64,000 nt of DNA from assembly GCF_018437265.1 (NCBI RefSeq), contig NZ_JAAMFL010000001.1:145014-209013 (forward strand), read 5' to 3'. Below the pieces are notes generated by a model. It was given only the letters and a program-made list of their open reading frames with translations, was not told the origin of the DNA and did no database searches. The translations under genes were made by a program, and so were the position numbers. This document shows, piece by piece, positions 45,624 to 52,432 of the stretch. Numbering within the stretch: the first letter of the stretch is position 1; each line of letters begins with the position of its first letter. The stretch comes from Fructobacillus parabroussonetiae (GTDB lineage Bacteria; Bacillota; Bacilli; Lactobacillales; Lactobacillaceae).

Positions 45624-46292
45624 TTAAGCTTCTTGGTCTTTAAATAGCCAGAATTTTTTCTTTAGGAAGGTGGCAACCATTGGATAAAGGGATGCGCAGA
45701 AGATGACCCATACGTAGGCCAAGAGGAATGCCCCGATTGTGTCCGTTAAGAAGTGAGCGGAGAAATACAGGCGGGAGAGCATCGTCATCAAACTAAGGGT
45801 AATTAACAACCACTTCGTTAAGATGCGAACCAACGCTGAGGTAATGTTTGGCGTCACCAATAAGAACATGATGAAGACGGTTAACCACATGGCCGTCACG
45901 TGTTGTGAGGGAAAGGATGAACCGTTATCCGTCAAGAGATGACCAATTGGTCGATCGCGGTGAACGATGACTTTGATAATTTGGGTCACGACAACACCAC
46001 CAAAGATGGTGAGGATGACCCAAAGTGATGGGAGCTTCAGATCGGCAAGAAGCAAGACGAGTGCTAACAAAACGCCGTAGAAAAGGTTCATTGCAGGTGA
46101 TCCTAGAAAAGTCGCAATGGACATAATCACGTCACCGTAAGAAGTTTGAATCCCGGTCATAAAGAAGCGAACTTCTTCATCCATATTGGCGGGCCAAGTG
46201 GCGTTTGTTCCGATCAGAACGGCTAAAACGATAAAAAGTAGCGCAGCTAATAAGGCGTGCCGACGCTGTTTATTGGTAACGGAAATAATCAT
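45624..46292 (-). CDS. PAP2-family membrane phosphatase
   Basis: A 222-residue membrane phosphatase with six helices. PAP2 motifs: KVIVHRDRP, FPSQHVTA (variant of PSGH) and SRLYFSAHFLTDTIGA. Likely dephosphorylates undecaprenyl diphosphate or phosphatidic acid, following the family. GGAG lies nine bases before the ATG. Confidence 0.88.
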   Translation of the reverse strand: MIISVTNKQRRHALLAALLFIVLAVLIGTNATWPANMDEEVRFFMTGIQTSYGDVIMSIATFLGSPAMNLFYGVLLALVLLLADLKLPSLWVILTIFGGVVVTQIIKVIVHRDRPIGHLLTDNGSSFPSQHVTAMWLTVFIMFLLVTPNITSALVRILTKWLLITLSLMTMLSRLYFSAHFLTDTIGAFLLAYVWVIFCASLYPMVATFLKKKFWLFKDQEA

Positions 46293-46387
46293 AGTGGATA
46301 CTCCAAGTAATCAGTGCTTTCCTTAAGTATAAAGATTTAAAGCTGACAAAACAAGCACTAGAAAGCGAAAATACCGAATTTTAGCCA

Positions 46388-46416
46388 AGAAAAAAAGCTA
46401 GCCCGAGGCTAACTTT
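46388..46416 (-). terminator. terminator of the small basic-protein gene
   Basis: GTTAGCC-TCG-GGCTAGC with one wobble, T7 on the minus strand, directly after the stop. Confidence 0.85.
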
Positions 46417-46417
46417 C

Positions 46418-46561
46418 TTACTTTGTGTTAGGGATTTCAACATTCTTTCCCTTAGCCCATTGCTGCAATTGTGCAACGGCTGATTGACGCTTCTTCTTCT
46501 TAGCGTCGTGACCGACCTTACGGCCGCGGGCGAATGAGTTCAAGGGTGTCTTGACTGCCAT
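46418..46561 (-). CDS. 47-residue highly basic protein of unknown function
   Basis: Begins MAVKTPLNSFARGRKVG, has a KKKKR run in the middle (about residues 21-25) and ends NVEIPNTK. No cysteine, no membrane segment, strongly positive. I do not recognise the family. Reasons to believe it is real: AAGGAG eight bases before the ATG, a textbook promoter (TTGAAA-N17-TATAAT) and a matching terminator. Size, charge and expression signals resemble small ribosomal or nucleoid proteins, but no r-protein signature fits. Confidence 0.8.
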   Translation of the reverse strand: MAVKTPLNSFARGRKVGHDAKKKKRQSAVAQLQQWAKGKNVEIPNTK

Positions 46562-46610
46562 AGTGGTAACTCCTTATATTTAAACTTTAAAATCTATCGT
46601 ACAGAATTTG

Positions 46611-46639
46611 ATTATACCCGAATCATTGGGGCTTTTCAA
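46611..46639 (-). promoter_or_regulatory. strong promoter of the small basic-protein gene
   Basis: TTGAAA (46634-46639 on the complement), exact 17-bp spacer, TATAAT (46611-46616). Its -35 is 4 bp from the -10 of the divergent mutY promoter, so the two cannot easily fire at once. Confidence 0.85.
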
Positions 46640-46640
46640 G

Positions 46641-46649
46641 TGTTATAAT
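46641..46649 (+). promoter_or_regulatory. mutY extended -10, implying a leaderless mRNA
   Basis: TGT-TATAAT ends seven bases before the mutY ATG (46657). No ribosome site fits in between. Confidence 0.6.
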
Positions 46650-46656
46650 ACTGGTT

Positions 46657-47685
46657 ATGGAGAAATGGGACCAGCAAACAATTGAAAACTTTCGCAAGGA
46701 TTTGCTCCACTGGTATGACAAGGAAGGGCGCAATCACTTGCCTTGGCGAAAAAACACTGACCCCTACCGGGTACTCGTCTCCGAACTGATGCTACAGCAA
46801 ACGCGGGTGGATACGGTCATTACCTATTTTAACCGGTTCATGACGGCTTTGCCAACGGTGCAAGATTTGGCCAAGGCACCAGAAGAGCAGGTGCTCAAGC
46901 TCTGGGAAGGCCTGGGTTATTATTCCCGTGCACGTAATCTTCATCGGGCTGCCAAAGTCGTTGCCTTTGACTTGAAGGGCGCCTGGCCTAAATCTTACGA
47001 GGATTTGCTAACCTTGCCTGGAGTCGGTCCCTACACCGCAGCTGCGGTGGCATCGATTGCCTTTCACCAAGTTGTGCCGGCTATCGATGGGAATTTTTTT
47101 CGGGTCTTTTCGCGCTTGCTAAAAATCGACGATGACATTGCCAAGCCAAAAACGCGTCGTGTTTTCTACGAGGCGGTGGCACCCATTGTTGACCCCAAGC
47201 GGCCGGGTGACTTTAACCAGGCGATCATGGATTTGGGAACTTCTTATATGAAGACGACTGATCCTGATACTTTGCACTCACCGGTTTTGACCTATAATGC
47301 GGCCTATCGGGACGGGGTTGAGGATCAATACCCAGTTAAAACGAAGAAGAAAAAACCAATTTTACAGCGCTATCAGGCCCTTGTTCGCTATAATGAAGAA
47401 GGTGACTTGCTTTATGAGAAGCGACCGCAAACAGGTCTTTTAGCCGATTTCTGGACGCTGCCACTCCGTCCCATTGCTTCCATCGAAGAATTGGAGGGCG
47501 TGCAGCTGACTGTTAAGCCGATTACGCATGTTTTCTCCCATCGCAAATGGGAAATATGGCCGGTTCAGGTCGAGGACACGGGTAAACTGGCCGATAACCA
47601 ACGCTTCTTTTCAGCAGACGAACAAGCGGCCTTAGCGTTGCCTAAAGTACAACATAAAATTTTACAAGAATTGAAGGAGTCCTAA
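46657..47685 (+). CDS. mutY: MutY, adenine DNA glycosylase
   Basis: A 342-residue repair enzyme removing A from A:8-oxoG. Helix-hairpin-helix LPGVGPYTAAAVASIAF followed by the catalytic Asp in VPAIDGN, LPWRKNTDPYRVLVSE near the N-terminus and the C-terminal NUDIX-like domain (LRPI..., THVFSHRKWEIWPV). The four-cysteine iron-sulfur loop that normally follows the glycosylase domain is absent: no cysteine is visible between residues 180 and 230, so this is a clusterless MutY, as reported for some lactic acid bacteria. Overlaps the next gene by TAATG. Confidence 0.93.
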   Translation: MEKWDQQTIENFRKDLLHWYDKEGRNHLPWRKNTDPYRVLVSELMLQQTRVDTVITYFNRFMTALPTVQDLAKAPEEQVLKLWEGLGYYSRARNLHRAAKVVAFDLKGAWPKSYEDLLTLPGVGPYTAAAVASIAFHQVVPAIDGNFFRVFSRLLKIDDDIAKPKTRRVFYEAVAPIVDPKRPGDFNQAIMDLGTSYMKTTDPDTLHSPVLTYNAAYRDGVEDQYPVKTKKKKPILQRYQALVRYNEEGDLLYEKRPQTGLLADFWTLPLRPIASIEELEGVQLTVKPITHVFSHRKWEIWPVQVEDTGKLADNQRFFSADEQAALALPKVQHKILQELKES

Positions 47686-48830
47686 TGTTTCCAAACGACA
47701 AACTCAAGCAACTTTTTTTTTGGACAATTGAATTACTGGCTGTCGCCAGCTTACTTTTCATTGTCTTTCGCTTTGACTTTTTGATGAAGCCAATTGCTGT
47801 CTTCGTTGGGACGGTCTTCATTCCATTGCTTGTCTCGGGTTTTCTTTACTACTGTTTGAAGCCCCTTCAAAAACTCATTGAAAAAATTCGCATTGGTTCT
47901 TGGAAAATGCCTCGATCCATCGCCGTTATTTTGACTTTTACCTTGTTTATGGTGGCAGTCATCGGTAGTCTGATGATTTTTGTTCCCCTGATTTTAAACG
48001 AAATCAGCAATCTGATTACTTCGCTACCATCCGTTGTCAATCACATCCAAGACTACGTGAAGGATTTGATTGAAGAACCATGGTTCAAGAAGCTGAACCT
48101 CTCCGTGTCAGACGACGATGTTCGAAATGCGGTTTCGCAATACGCGTCATCCTTTGTTCGAATTACGGCCGGGACTTTAACTGGCTTTGTTGGTGCGGCC
48201 ACTTCCTTTACCATCGGGGCATTGACGGTTCCAATCATCCTTTTTTACATGCTCTCCGATTCGAACCGATTCCTACCGGCTTTGCAAAAATTCTTTCCAA
48301 AGAATCGAGCGGAGGATGTGATGGTCCTTGGTAAAGAGCTTGACCGAACGATTGAACGCTACATCTCAGGTCAGGCCATTCAAATGCTCTTCGTCGGCTT
48401 TACCATGTCGATTGGCTTTGGAATGATCGGTCTTCCTTATATTTGGCTGCTTGGCTTCATTGCCGGGGTTGCCAACATTGTCCCTTATGTTGGCCCCTTT
48501 ATTGGGGTGTTTCCAGCCGTTTTGGTAGCTGTTTCGGTCAATTGGAAGATGTTAATCGGCATTGCCGTTTTGATGGCCATTGTTCAACAGGTGAACGGCT
48601 CGATTATCTACCCGGCTTTGATTGGAAAGTCACTTCGGATTCATCCGTTGACGGTGATGCTTTTACTTCTAGCTGCCGGAAATCTTTGGGGAATGATTGG
48701 TATGATTGTTGTCGTGCCTTTCTATGCCATTGCCCGAACGATTATTTTGTACATGATCAAATTGCGTCAAGTACAACGACACGAAGAAACGGTTTCAAAC
48801 TTAACCAAAACCATCGAAAAAGATTCTTAA
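47685..48830 (+). CDS. AI-2E family transporter (UPF0118)
   Basis: A 381-residue membrane protein with about eight helices. Family landmarks: the long amphipathic stretch between residues 90-160 (LVNEISNLITSLPSVV-like), GFTMSIGFGMIGLPY, IPYVGPFIG-type segment IVPYVGPFIGVFPAVL and IHPLTVMLLLLAAG. Members export autoinducer-2 or act as sodium/proton exchangers; which applies is unknown. Coupled to mutY. Confidence 0.88.
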   Translation: MFPNDKLKQLFFWTIELLAVASLLFIVFRFDFLMKPIAVFVGTVFIPLLVSGFLYYCLKPLQKLIEKIRIGSWKMPRSIAVILTFTLFMVAVIGSLMIFVPLILNEISNLITSLPSVVNHIQDYVKDLIEEPWFKKLNLSVSDDDVRNAVSQYASSFVRITAGTLTGFVGAATSFTIGALTVPIILFYMLSDSNRFLPALQKFFPKNRAEDVMVLGKELDRTIERYISGQAIQMLFVGFTMSIGFGMIGLPYIWLLGFIAGVANIVPYVGPFIGVFPAVLVAVSVNWKMLIGIAVLMAIVQQVNGSIIYPALIGKSLRIHPLTVMLLLLAAGNLWGMIGMIVVVPFYAIARTIILYMIKLRQVQRHEETVSNLTKTIEKDS

Positions 48831-48841
48831 TACTGATGAAC

Positions 48842-48868
48842 AGCAGCGCTTGTAAGCGCTGCTTTTTT
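48842..48868 (+). terminator. terminator with the AGCAGCGC module (copy 1)
   Basis: AGCAGCGCTT-GTA-AGCGCTGCT plus T6. The same stem recurs at 51431 and 51988. Confidence 0.9.
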
Positions 48869-48881
48869 ATTTGGAATTCCC

Positions 48882-48910
48882 TTGACGGACGACTTGAAAT
48901 CCAGTATCAT
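48882..48910 (+). promoter_or_regulatory. tRNA-Leu/tRNA-Thr promoter
   Basis: TTGACG, exact 17-bp spacer, TATCAT, 20 bp before tRNA-Leu. Confidence 0.75.
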
Positions 48911-48930
48911 TTAATAGTTGCTTATGACTT

Positions 48931-49012
48931 GCGGATGTGGCGGAATTGGCAGACGCGCTAGATTTAGGTTCTAGTGGATTTATCCGTGCAGGTTCGATTC
49001 CTGTCATCCGTA
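48931..49012 (+). tRNA. tRNA-Leu (TAG)
   Basis: Acceptor GCGGATG/CATCCGT (first pair G-U), anticodon loop TTTAGGT (TAG), long variable arm, T-loop GGTTCGATTCC, discriminator A. CCA not encoded. Confidence 0.96.
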
Positions 49013-49084
49013 TAGCCGAAATTTTTAACGGAATTCGGTTGCCTTAGTAGCTGGCATTTGCTACAATTATTGAGTACTTATTTT

Positions 49085-49157
49085 GCCGACTTAGCTCAGT
49101 TGATAGAGCACCTCACTAGTAATGAGGGGGTCAACGGTTTGAGTCCGTTAGTCGGCA
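49085..49157 (+). tRNA. tRNA-Thr (AGT), A34 type
   Basis: Acceptor GCCGACT/AGTCGGC, anticodon stem CCTCA/TGAGG, loop CTAGTAA, so the anticodon is AGT and position 34 is A, to be read as inosine after TadA-type deamination. The D-loop has GA where GG is usual and the T-loop starts TTTGA where TTCGA is usual: the elbow pair G19-C56 appears changed to A19-U56. Confidence 0.93.
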
Positions 49158-49186
49158 TTTGCATACATTTTCAACATTCCTGATAA

Positions 49187-49229
49187 AGCCCGGTTTAATC
49201 GCTGTAAATGTGATTAGGCCGGTCTTTTT
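49187..49229 (+). terminator. tRNA-Leu/Thr terminator
   Basis: AGCCCGGTTTAATC pairs with GATTAGGCCGGTCT (several G-U pairs) over an 11-nt loop, then T5. Confidence 0.75.
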
Positions 49230-49250
49230 CGTTGGTTTTATTAACCTGTT

Positions 49251-49319
49251 TTTTCTGTGTAATTCTGCCTAATTCTGTGTGTTTCTGTAAAAGTTTATAC
49301 ACTTTTGCTACACTTTTCC
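49251..49319. repeat. tandem 10-bp and 11-bp repeats downstream of tRNA-Thr
   Basis: Four 10-bp units of the form nnTTCTGtgt (49251-49290) are followed by two 11-bp units TACACTTTTsC (49298 and 49309). No reading frame explains them. Helically phased short repeats next to a tRNA gene resemble integrase arm sites or a protein-binding array. Confidence 0.5.
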
Positions 49320-49333
49320 CTTAAAACAATCCC

Positions 49334-50299
49334 TCATAAAATCTTCTGCACTCGTTCGATTAGACGGTCGGGTGTGTTGCCTAAGAGTCGTTGCATGGGC
49401 GGCTCGTTTAATGGGAGCAGGCTGTCTAAAATGGCCAGTAAGTTCAATAACTGATCCTTGAATAATTGCCGTTCGCTTTGTTTTAAAAAGATGCCGATGA
49501 CAAGCAGCAGGCCAAAAAGATCTCGCTGGCCAATCTTTGCTTGATTAAATTCTTTTTCGCTGATGATGCTTTGACTGTAAAAGGGACTGAGGTGTTCGAA
49601 ATGCAGCCGGCCCTTACTTTTAATCTGACTAATTAAGCCGCCGTGAGCCAGGCCATTTCGAAAGGAAACCAGAAAGGTCAAGGCTTCTTTGAAACAGCCG
49701 AGTTGTTCTTGGCGATTGGAAAACGGCAGCGAAAAGTCCTCGACGACGGCTTCTTTAATTGAGAGTGGGCTCATCATATACCAGTGCATGAACTGACCGA
49801 AGGTAATCTCATCGATGAGTACCCAAGGTGGTACATTTTGCTTTTTCCGTGATTGTTTCAATTGAAAAGAAACCTGTCGGTCGTTTCGGGCAGTGTTTAC
49901 GAGAGCTGCTAAGGTTTGATAACGGTTGGTTTTCCAGGAAAGGTAGTGTTTTGGATTGAGGTAGTCCTTTTCTTCTGAACCAAGTTGTGCGGAAATGGCA
50001 TGCTGAAAAAGAGATTTCATGTTTTTTTCAATGGCGATGATGGCTTGGAGTAATTCAGAGGATAGTCGGTTTTCCAGCATCTGAATCACGCCCAGTGTTT
50101 CAATACTGATGTCTGTCATAAAGCGATTTTCATTCAGTGGGTCGGCTAGTGACGGTAAATAACCGTGTATCAACCGCTGAAAGGAGTATTTCTTAATCGT
50201 TAAGATGGCACTTTCGCTGGATTCAATTTGTAAATTGTAATGATGTTGTAGTAGGTCAATTTGACCTGCCCAATCGATAAATTTGTCGCGTTCTTTCAT
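49334..50299 (-). CDS. Abi_2-family (AbiD/AbiF-like) HEPN protein, phage-defence type
   Basis: A 321-residue cytosolic protein. It shows the Abi_2 plan: an N-terminal DKFIDWAGQIDLL helix, IEKNMKSLFQHAIS, the PPWVLIDEITFGQFMHWY motif in the middle, and the HEPN nuclease motif R-N-G-L-A-H (Arg214 to His219). Such proteins abort phage infection, probably by cleaving RNA. GAGGAGGT sits right before the ATG. It is a single-gene unit next to a tRNA gene, with a LexA-type box over its promoter. Confidence 0.8.
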   Translation of the reverse strand: MKERDKFIDWAGQIDLLQHHYNLQIESSESAILTIKKYSFQRLIHGYLPSLADPLNENRFMTDISIETLGVIQMLENRLSSELLQAIIAIEKNMKSLFQHAISAQLGSEEKDYLNPKHYLSWKTNRYQTLAALVNTARNDRQVSFQLKQSRKKQNVPPWVLIDEITFGQFMHWYMMSPLSIKEAVVEDFSLPFSNRQEQLGCFKEALTFLVSFRNGLAHGGLISQIKSKGRLHFEHLSPFYSQSIISEKEFNQAKIGQRDLFGLLLVIGIFLKQSERQLFKDQLLNLLAILDSLLPLNEPPMQRLLGNTPDRLIERVQKIL

Positions 50300-50374
50300 A
50301 CGACCTCCTCGATAAAATCAGAGCAGTTGGTTCAGACCGTCGAATGAGAAGGATACGACGACCATTGATAATTC

Positions 50375-50404
50375 ATTTTACCATAAGATGCGAACATCTG
50401 TTCG
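50375..50404 (-). promoter_or_regulatory. promoter of the Abi gene with a LexA-type box
   Basis: An extended -10 (TGG-TAAAAT; hexamer on the complement of 50375-50380) and, over the expected -35, the perfect inverted repeat CGAACA-TC-TGTTCG (50391-50404), which fits the core of the Firmicutes LexA box (CGAAC-N4-GTTCG). SOS control of the Abi gene is inferred. Confidence 0.55.
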
Positions 50405-50606
50405 TATCGCTTTATTAAAAGTCTGTTGAGGGAGCCGGTTTTTTCACCACGGAAGGGCAAAAAGCCGACCGTTTATTCTAATATTCCTGCCTTGATTCGC
50501 AATAACCGAATTTGAGATTGACATGTTAATTGTGCAATCGACGTGCAATCTTGACGGTAGTGTTCCTTATAAATAGCTCAAGGACAGTCTTTTTGAAGGA
50601 GTTTTC
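50405..50606 (+). promoter_or_regulatory. promoter region with 11-bp-spaced GTGCAATC repeats
   Basis: GTGCAATC occurs at 50532-50539 and 50543-50550, an 11-bp period; the second copy fills the -35 position, 17 bp from TATAAA (50568-50573). No normal -35 is present. This is the layout of an activator-dependent promoter with a response-regulator-type dimer site. It drives the leader peptide and the sortase-like gene. Confidence 0.45.
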
Positions 50607-50639
50607 ATGACTTTTTCTTGTAAGAAATCTTCTTGTTAA
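50607..50639 (+). CDS. 10-residue Cys/Ser/Lys leader peptide
   Basis: ATG at 50607 has an ideal GAAGGAG five bases upstream. The peptide is MTFSCKKSSC and ends with TAA. It starts about 27 nt after the predicted transcript start and 90 bp before the sortase-like gene. A GAAC-AATC-GTTC palindrome follows it (50644-50655). It could be an attenuation-type leader or a tiny peptide; chance cannot be excluded. Confidence 0.4.
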   Translation: MTFSCKKSSC

Positions 50640-50729
50640 ATAAGAACAATCGTTCCGAAATCTCTTGATATTCTTCCGCAATCTCCTTCCTGGTAACCTA
50701 ATGAAGTTAACTCAGTTATGGAGAAGAAA

Positions 50730-51419
50730 ATGAAAAAATTATTGAAGCGTCGCCCATTGATCATTACGGCCTTCTTGGCCATCGTATTGGCGGGAGGATC
50801 TGGATTTGGCTATCAGCAAATCCAAGGCTCACAGCAAAAGCCAAACCGAAGCAAAAGCTTAACGACGAAAAAGTCGACGGCCCCGGTTGAACAGACAGCA
50901 GACCAAAACAAGCAAGATGATCAGCAAAAGAATGCTGATCAAAATCAAACAGAAGAGAATGCACAAGCTGATAATCAACAAAGTGCTTCTGCTACAGATA
51001 ATAACAGCGCAGCTGATGCAACAGCCACAACGTCCGCATCAACAAGCACGTCATCAGTCGCAGCGCCCAGAACGGATGGCTTTAACTTCTTAGGTCAGCA
51101 CTTTGATATCACGACTTTTTCAAATACGACCGGGGGAAACACTCCTCGCTGGACTCCTTACATCTTCCAGTGGTCAGCAATGCCAAATTACTACCTTGCT
51201 GAAGCAGCCTCAAGTGCCGGTTCTGCTGTCCGTCAGTTGTCTTATGGGACAGAAGCAGTCATTAACGGCCGTACTTACCATGTGACTGAAATCCGTCATG
51301 GTATGAAGCGTCTCGATTCTCTTGAAACTGTTCAAGATTTGGCTGGTCGCCATGCCTTGGGTATTCAAACTTGTGATGATGCCTCGGGTAATTACGTATC
51401 AACGTACTGGTTCGATTAA
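50730..51419 (+). CDS. secreted protein with a degenerate sortase-like domain
   Basis: A 229-residue protein: basic start, one membrane/signal helix (about residues 8-26, no lipobox Cys), a 90-residue Gln/Asn/Ser/Thr/Ala-rich linker, then a compact C-terminal domain. The end reads HALGIQTCDDASGNY, close to the TLITCDD strand of SrtA with its catalytic Cys, and AASSAGSAVRQL with TYHVTEIRHG recalls the strands before it. The sortase His and Arg are not found at the expected places (IFQWSAMPNYY; VSTYWFD). So it may bind or act without classic transpeptidation. ATG 50730 follows GGAG; an ATG 12 bp earlier is less likely. Confidence 0.5.
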   Translation: MKKLLKRRPLIITAFLAIVLAGGSGFGYQQIQGSQQKPNRSKSLTTKKSTAPVEQTADQNKQDDQQKNADQNQTEENAQADNQQSASATDNNSAADATATTSASTSTSSVAAPRTDGFNFLGQHFDITTFSNTTGGNTPRWTPYIFQWSAMPNYYLAEAASSAGSAVRQLSYGTEAVINGRTYHVTEIRHGMKRLDSLETVQDLAGRHALGIQTCDDASGNYVSTYWFD

Positions 51420-51427
51420 GCATTAAA

Positions 51428-51457
51428 AAAAGCAGCGCTTTTGCGCTGCTTTTTTTA
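51428..51457 (+). terminator. terminator with the AGCAGCGC module (copy 2)
   Basis: AGCAGCGC-TTTT-GCGCTGCT with A7 and T7 flanks. Confidence 0.92.
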
Positions 51458-51507
51458 TCTTTTTCTGATTTTTTCGTATAATAAGAGGAAAGAAAAGAGG
51501 ATAACCG

Positions 51508-51984
51508 ATGCGTTTATGGCACTACCAATTAATTGAGAGTTTATCGCGACAGCACTTGCTTGGACAGTGGCGTGAATGTTTGGCCATTACAGGAGCGATT
51601 GCTAAGCATGGCGCGGTGAATCACGCTACGGTGAATCGACTAAACGACTTTGCCATGGCTCACCTGATTGTCTATATCGAGTTGGTGCGAGCTGAAATGA
51701 CAAAACGTGGTTATCGGACCTCTGAAAAATCACGACAAAAACTTGTGCAAGATATTGGCTATGATTGGCAACAACCACTGACTTATCATAAAGACAAACT
51801 GGGAAAGGTGATTTTGCCAAATGGGGAGGGGTTATTTGCTTCGTTTCATAATGAGCGTTACTTAATGCAAAATCTTTATATGATGCAGGAAAAAGCTGAT
51901 ACCGGCCAAATTGAGCAAGAGGTTTGGCAAAAGATGATTGATCAGCTATTGCCGGCTTACCCAACTCTTGAAAATTTACGTTAA
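51508..51984 (+). CDS. pyrimidine-dimer DNA glycosylase-like protein (DenV/TIGR02328 family)
   Basis: A 158-residue cytosolic protein. The start RLWHYQLIESLSRQHLLGQW followed by RECLAITGA and HATVNRL is typical of the TIGR02328/Pyr_excise family, related to T4 endonuclease V, which cuts at UV dimers. The C-terminal part (LMQNLYMMQEK...) is less conserved. TATAAT (about 51478-51483) and AGAGGA lie upstream. Next to the LexA-box Abi gene it adds to a DNA-damage flavour, but it shows no LexA box itself. Confidence 0.65.
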   Translation: MRLWHYQLIESLSRQHLLGQWRECLAITGAIAKHGAVNHATVNRLNDFAMAHLIVYIELVRAEMTKRGYRTSEKSRQKLVQDIGYDWQQPLTYHKDKLGKVILPNGEGLFASFHNERYLMQNLYMMQEKADTGQIEQEVWQKMIDQLLPAYPTLENLR

Positions 51985-52013
51985 AAAAGCAGCGCAAAAG
52001 CGCTGCTTTTTTT
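51985..52013 (+). terminator. terminator with the AGCAGCGC module (copy 3)
   Basis: AGCAGCGC-AAAA-GCGCTGCT with A6 and T7 flanks; shared with the convergent TM2 gene. Confidence 0.92.
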
Positions 52014-52014
52014 G

Positions 52015-52293
52015 TTACCGACTGTAGTAGCCGTTAATGAAAGTCAATTGATCGCAATCTTGGTAGAAGCCATAGGCCTTTGTCACAGCAATGATAAAGT
52101 CGACTAAGTGCCAGATACCAAGTGTCAGCCAATTAAATAGTAGTTTCGCTATGCCAAGGCCAATTTGGCCACGCATAAAACGGTCGACGCCCAAGCCACC
52201 AAGGGCAAAGGCGCCAACCCAAACAAAGAGTTGTTTATTGATTGTATATTCTTTAACCGATGGGTGTTCGCCACCGTAATTTCTATTCAGCAT
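52015..52293 (-). CDS. TM2-domain membrane protein (copy A)
   Basis: A 92-residue protein. The TM2 domain has two helices around the GGLGVDRFMRGQIGLGIAKLL turn, with the DRF motif and a WLTLGIWHLVDFIIAV second helix. Function of TM2 proteins in bacteria is not settled. It is a close paralogue of the next gene on this strand; about two thirds of residues agree by eye. No clear ribosome site is seen for the ATG at 52293. Confidence 0.8.
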   Translation of the reverse strand: MLNRNYGGEHPSVKEYTINKQLFVWVGAFALGGLGVDRFMRGQIGLGIAKLLFNWLTLGIWHLVDFIIAVTKAYGFYQDCDQLTFINGYYSR

Positions 52294-52387
52294 ATTATTA
52301 GTGAGAAACGGTTGATTGATTGATGAAAGGCTTGTACGCGAATCATCAATGTTACGGAAAGGTTACTATAACAGTATACTGATGAAA

Positions 52388-52422
52388 ATAAAAAAAGCCA
52401 AGTTCATCTTATCGGACTTGGC
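52388..52422 (-). terminator. terminator of TM2 copy B
   Basis: GCCAAGT/ACTTGGC stem over a 12-nt loop with T7 on the minus strand. Confidence 0.8.
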
Positions 52423-52432
52423 GAAATTGTGC

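Noticed and set aside
50644..50655. GAACAATCGTTC as a third LexA box
   Set aside because: Only the 8 core bases fit, and one such match is expected by chance in 64 kb; flanking C and G are missing.
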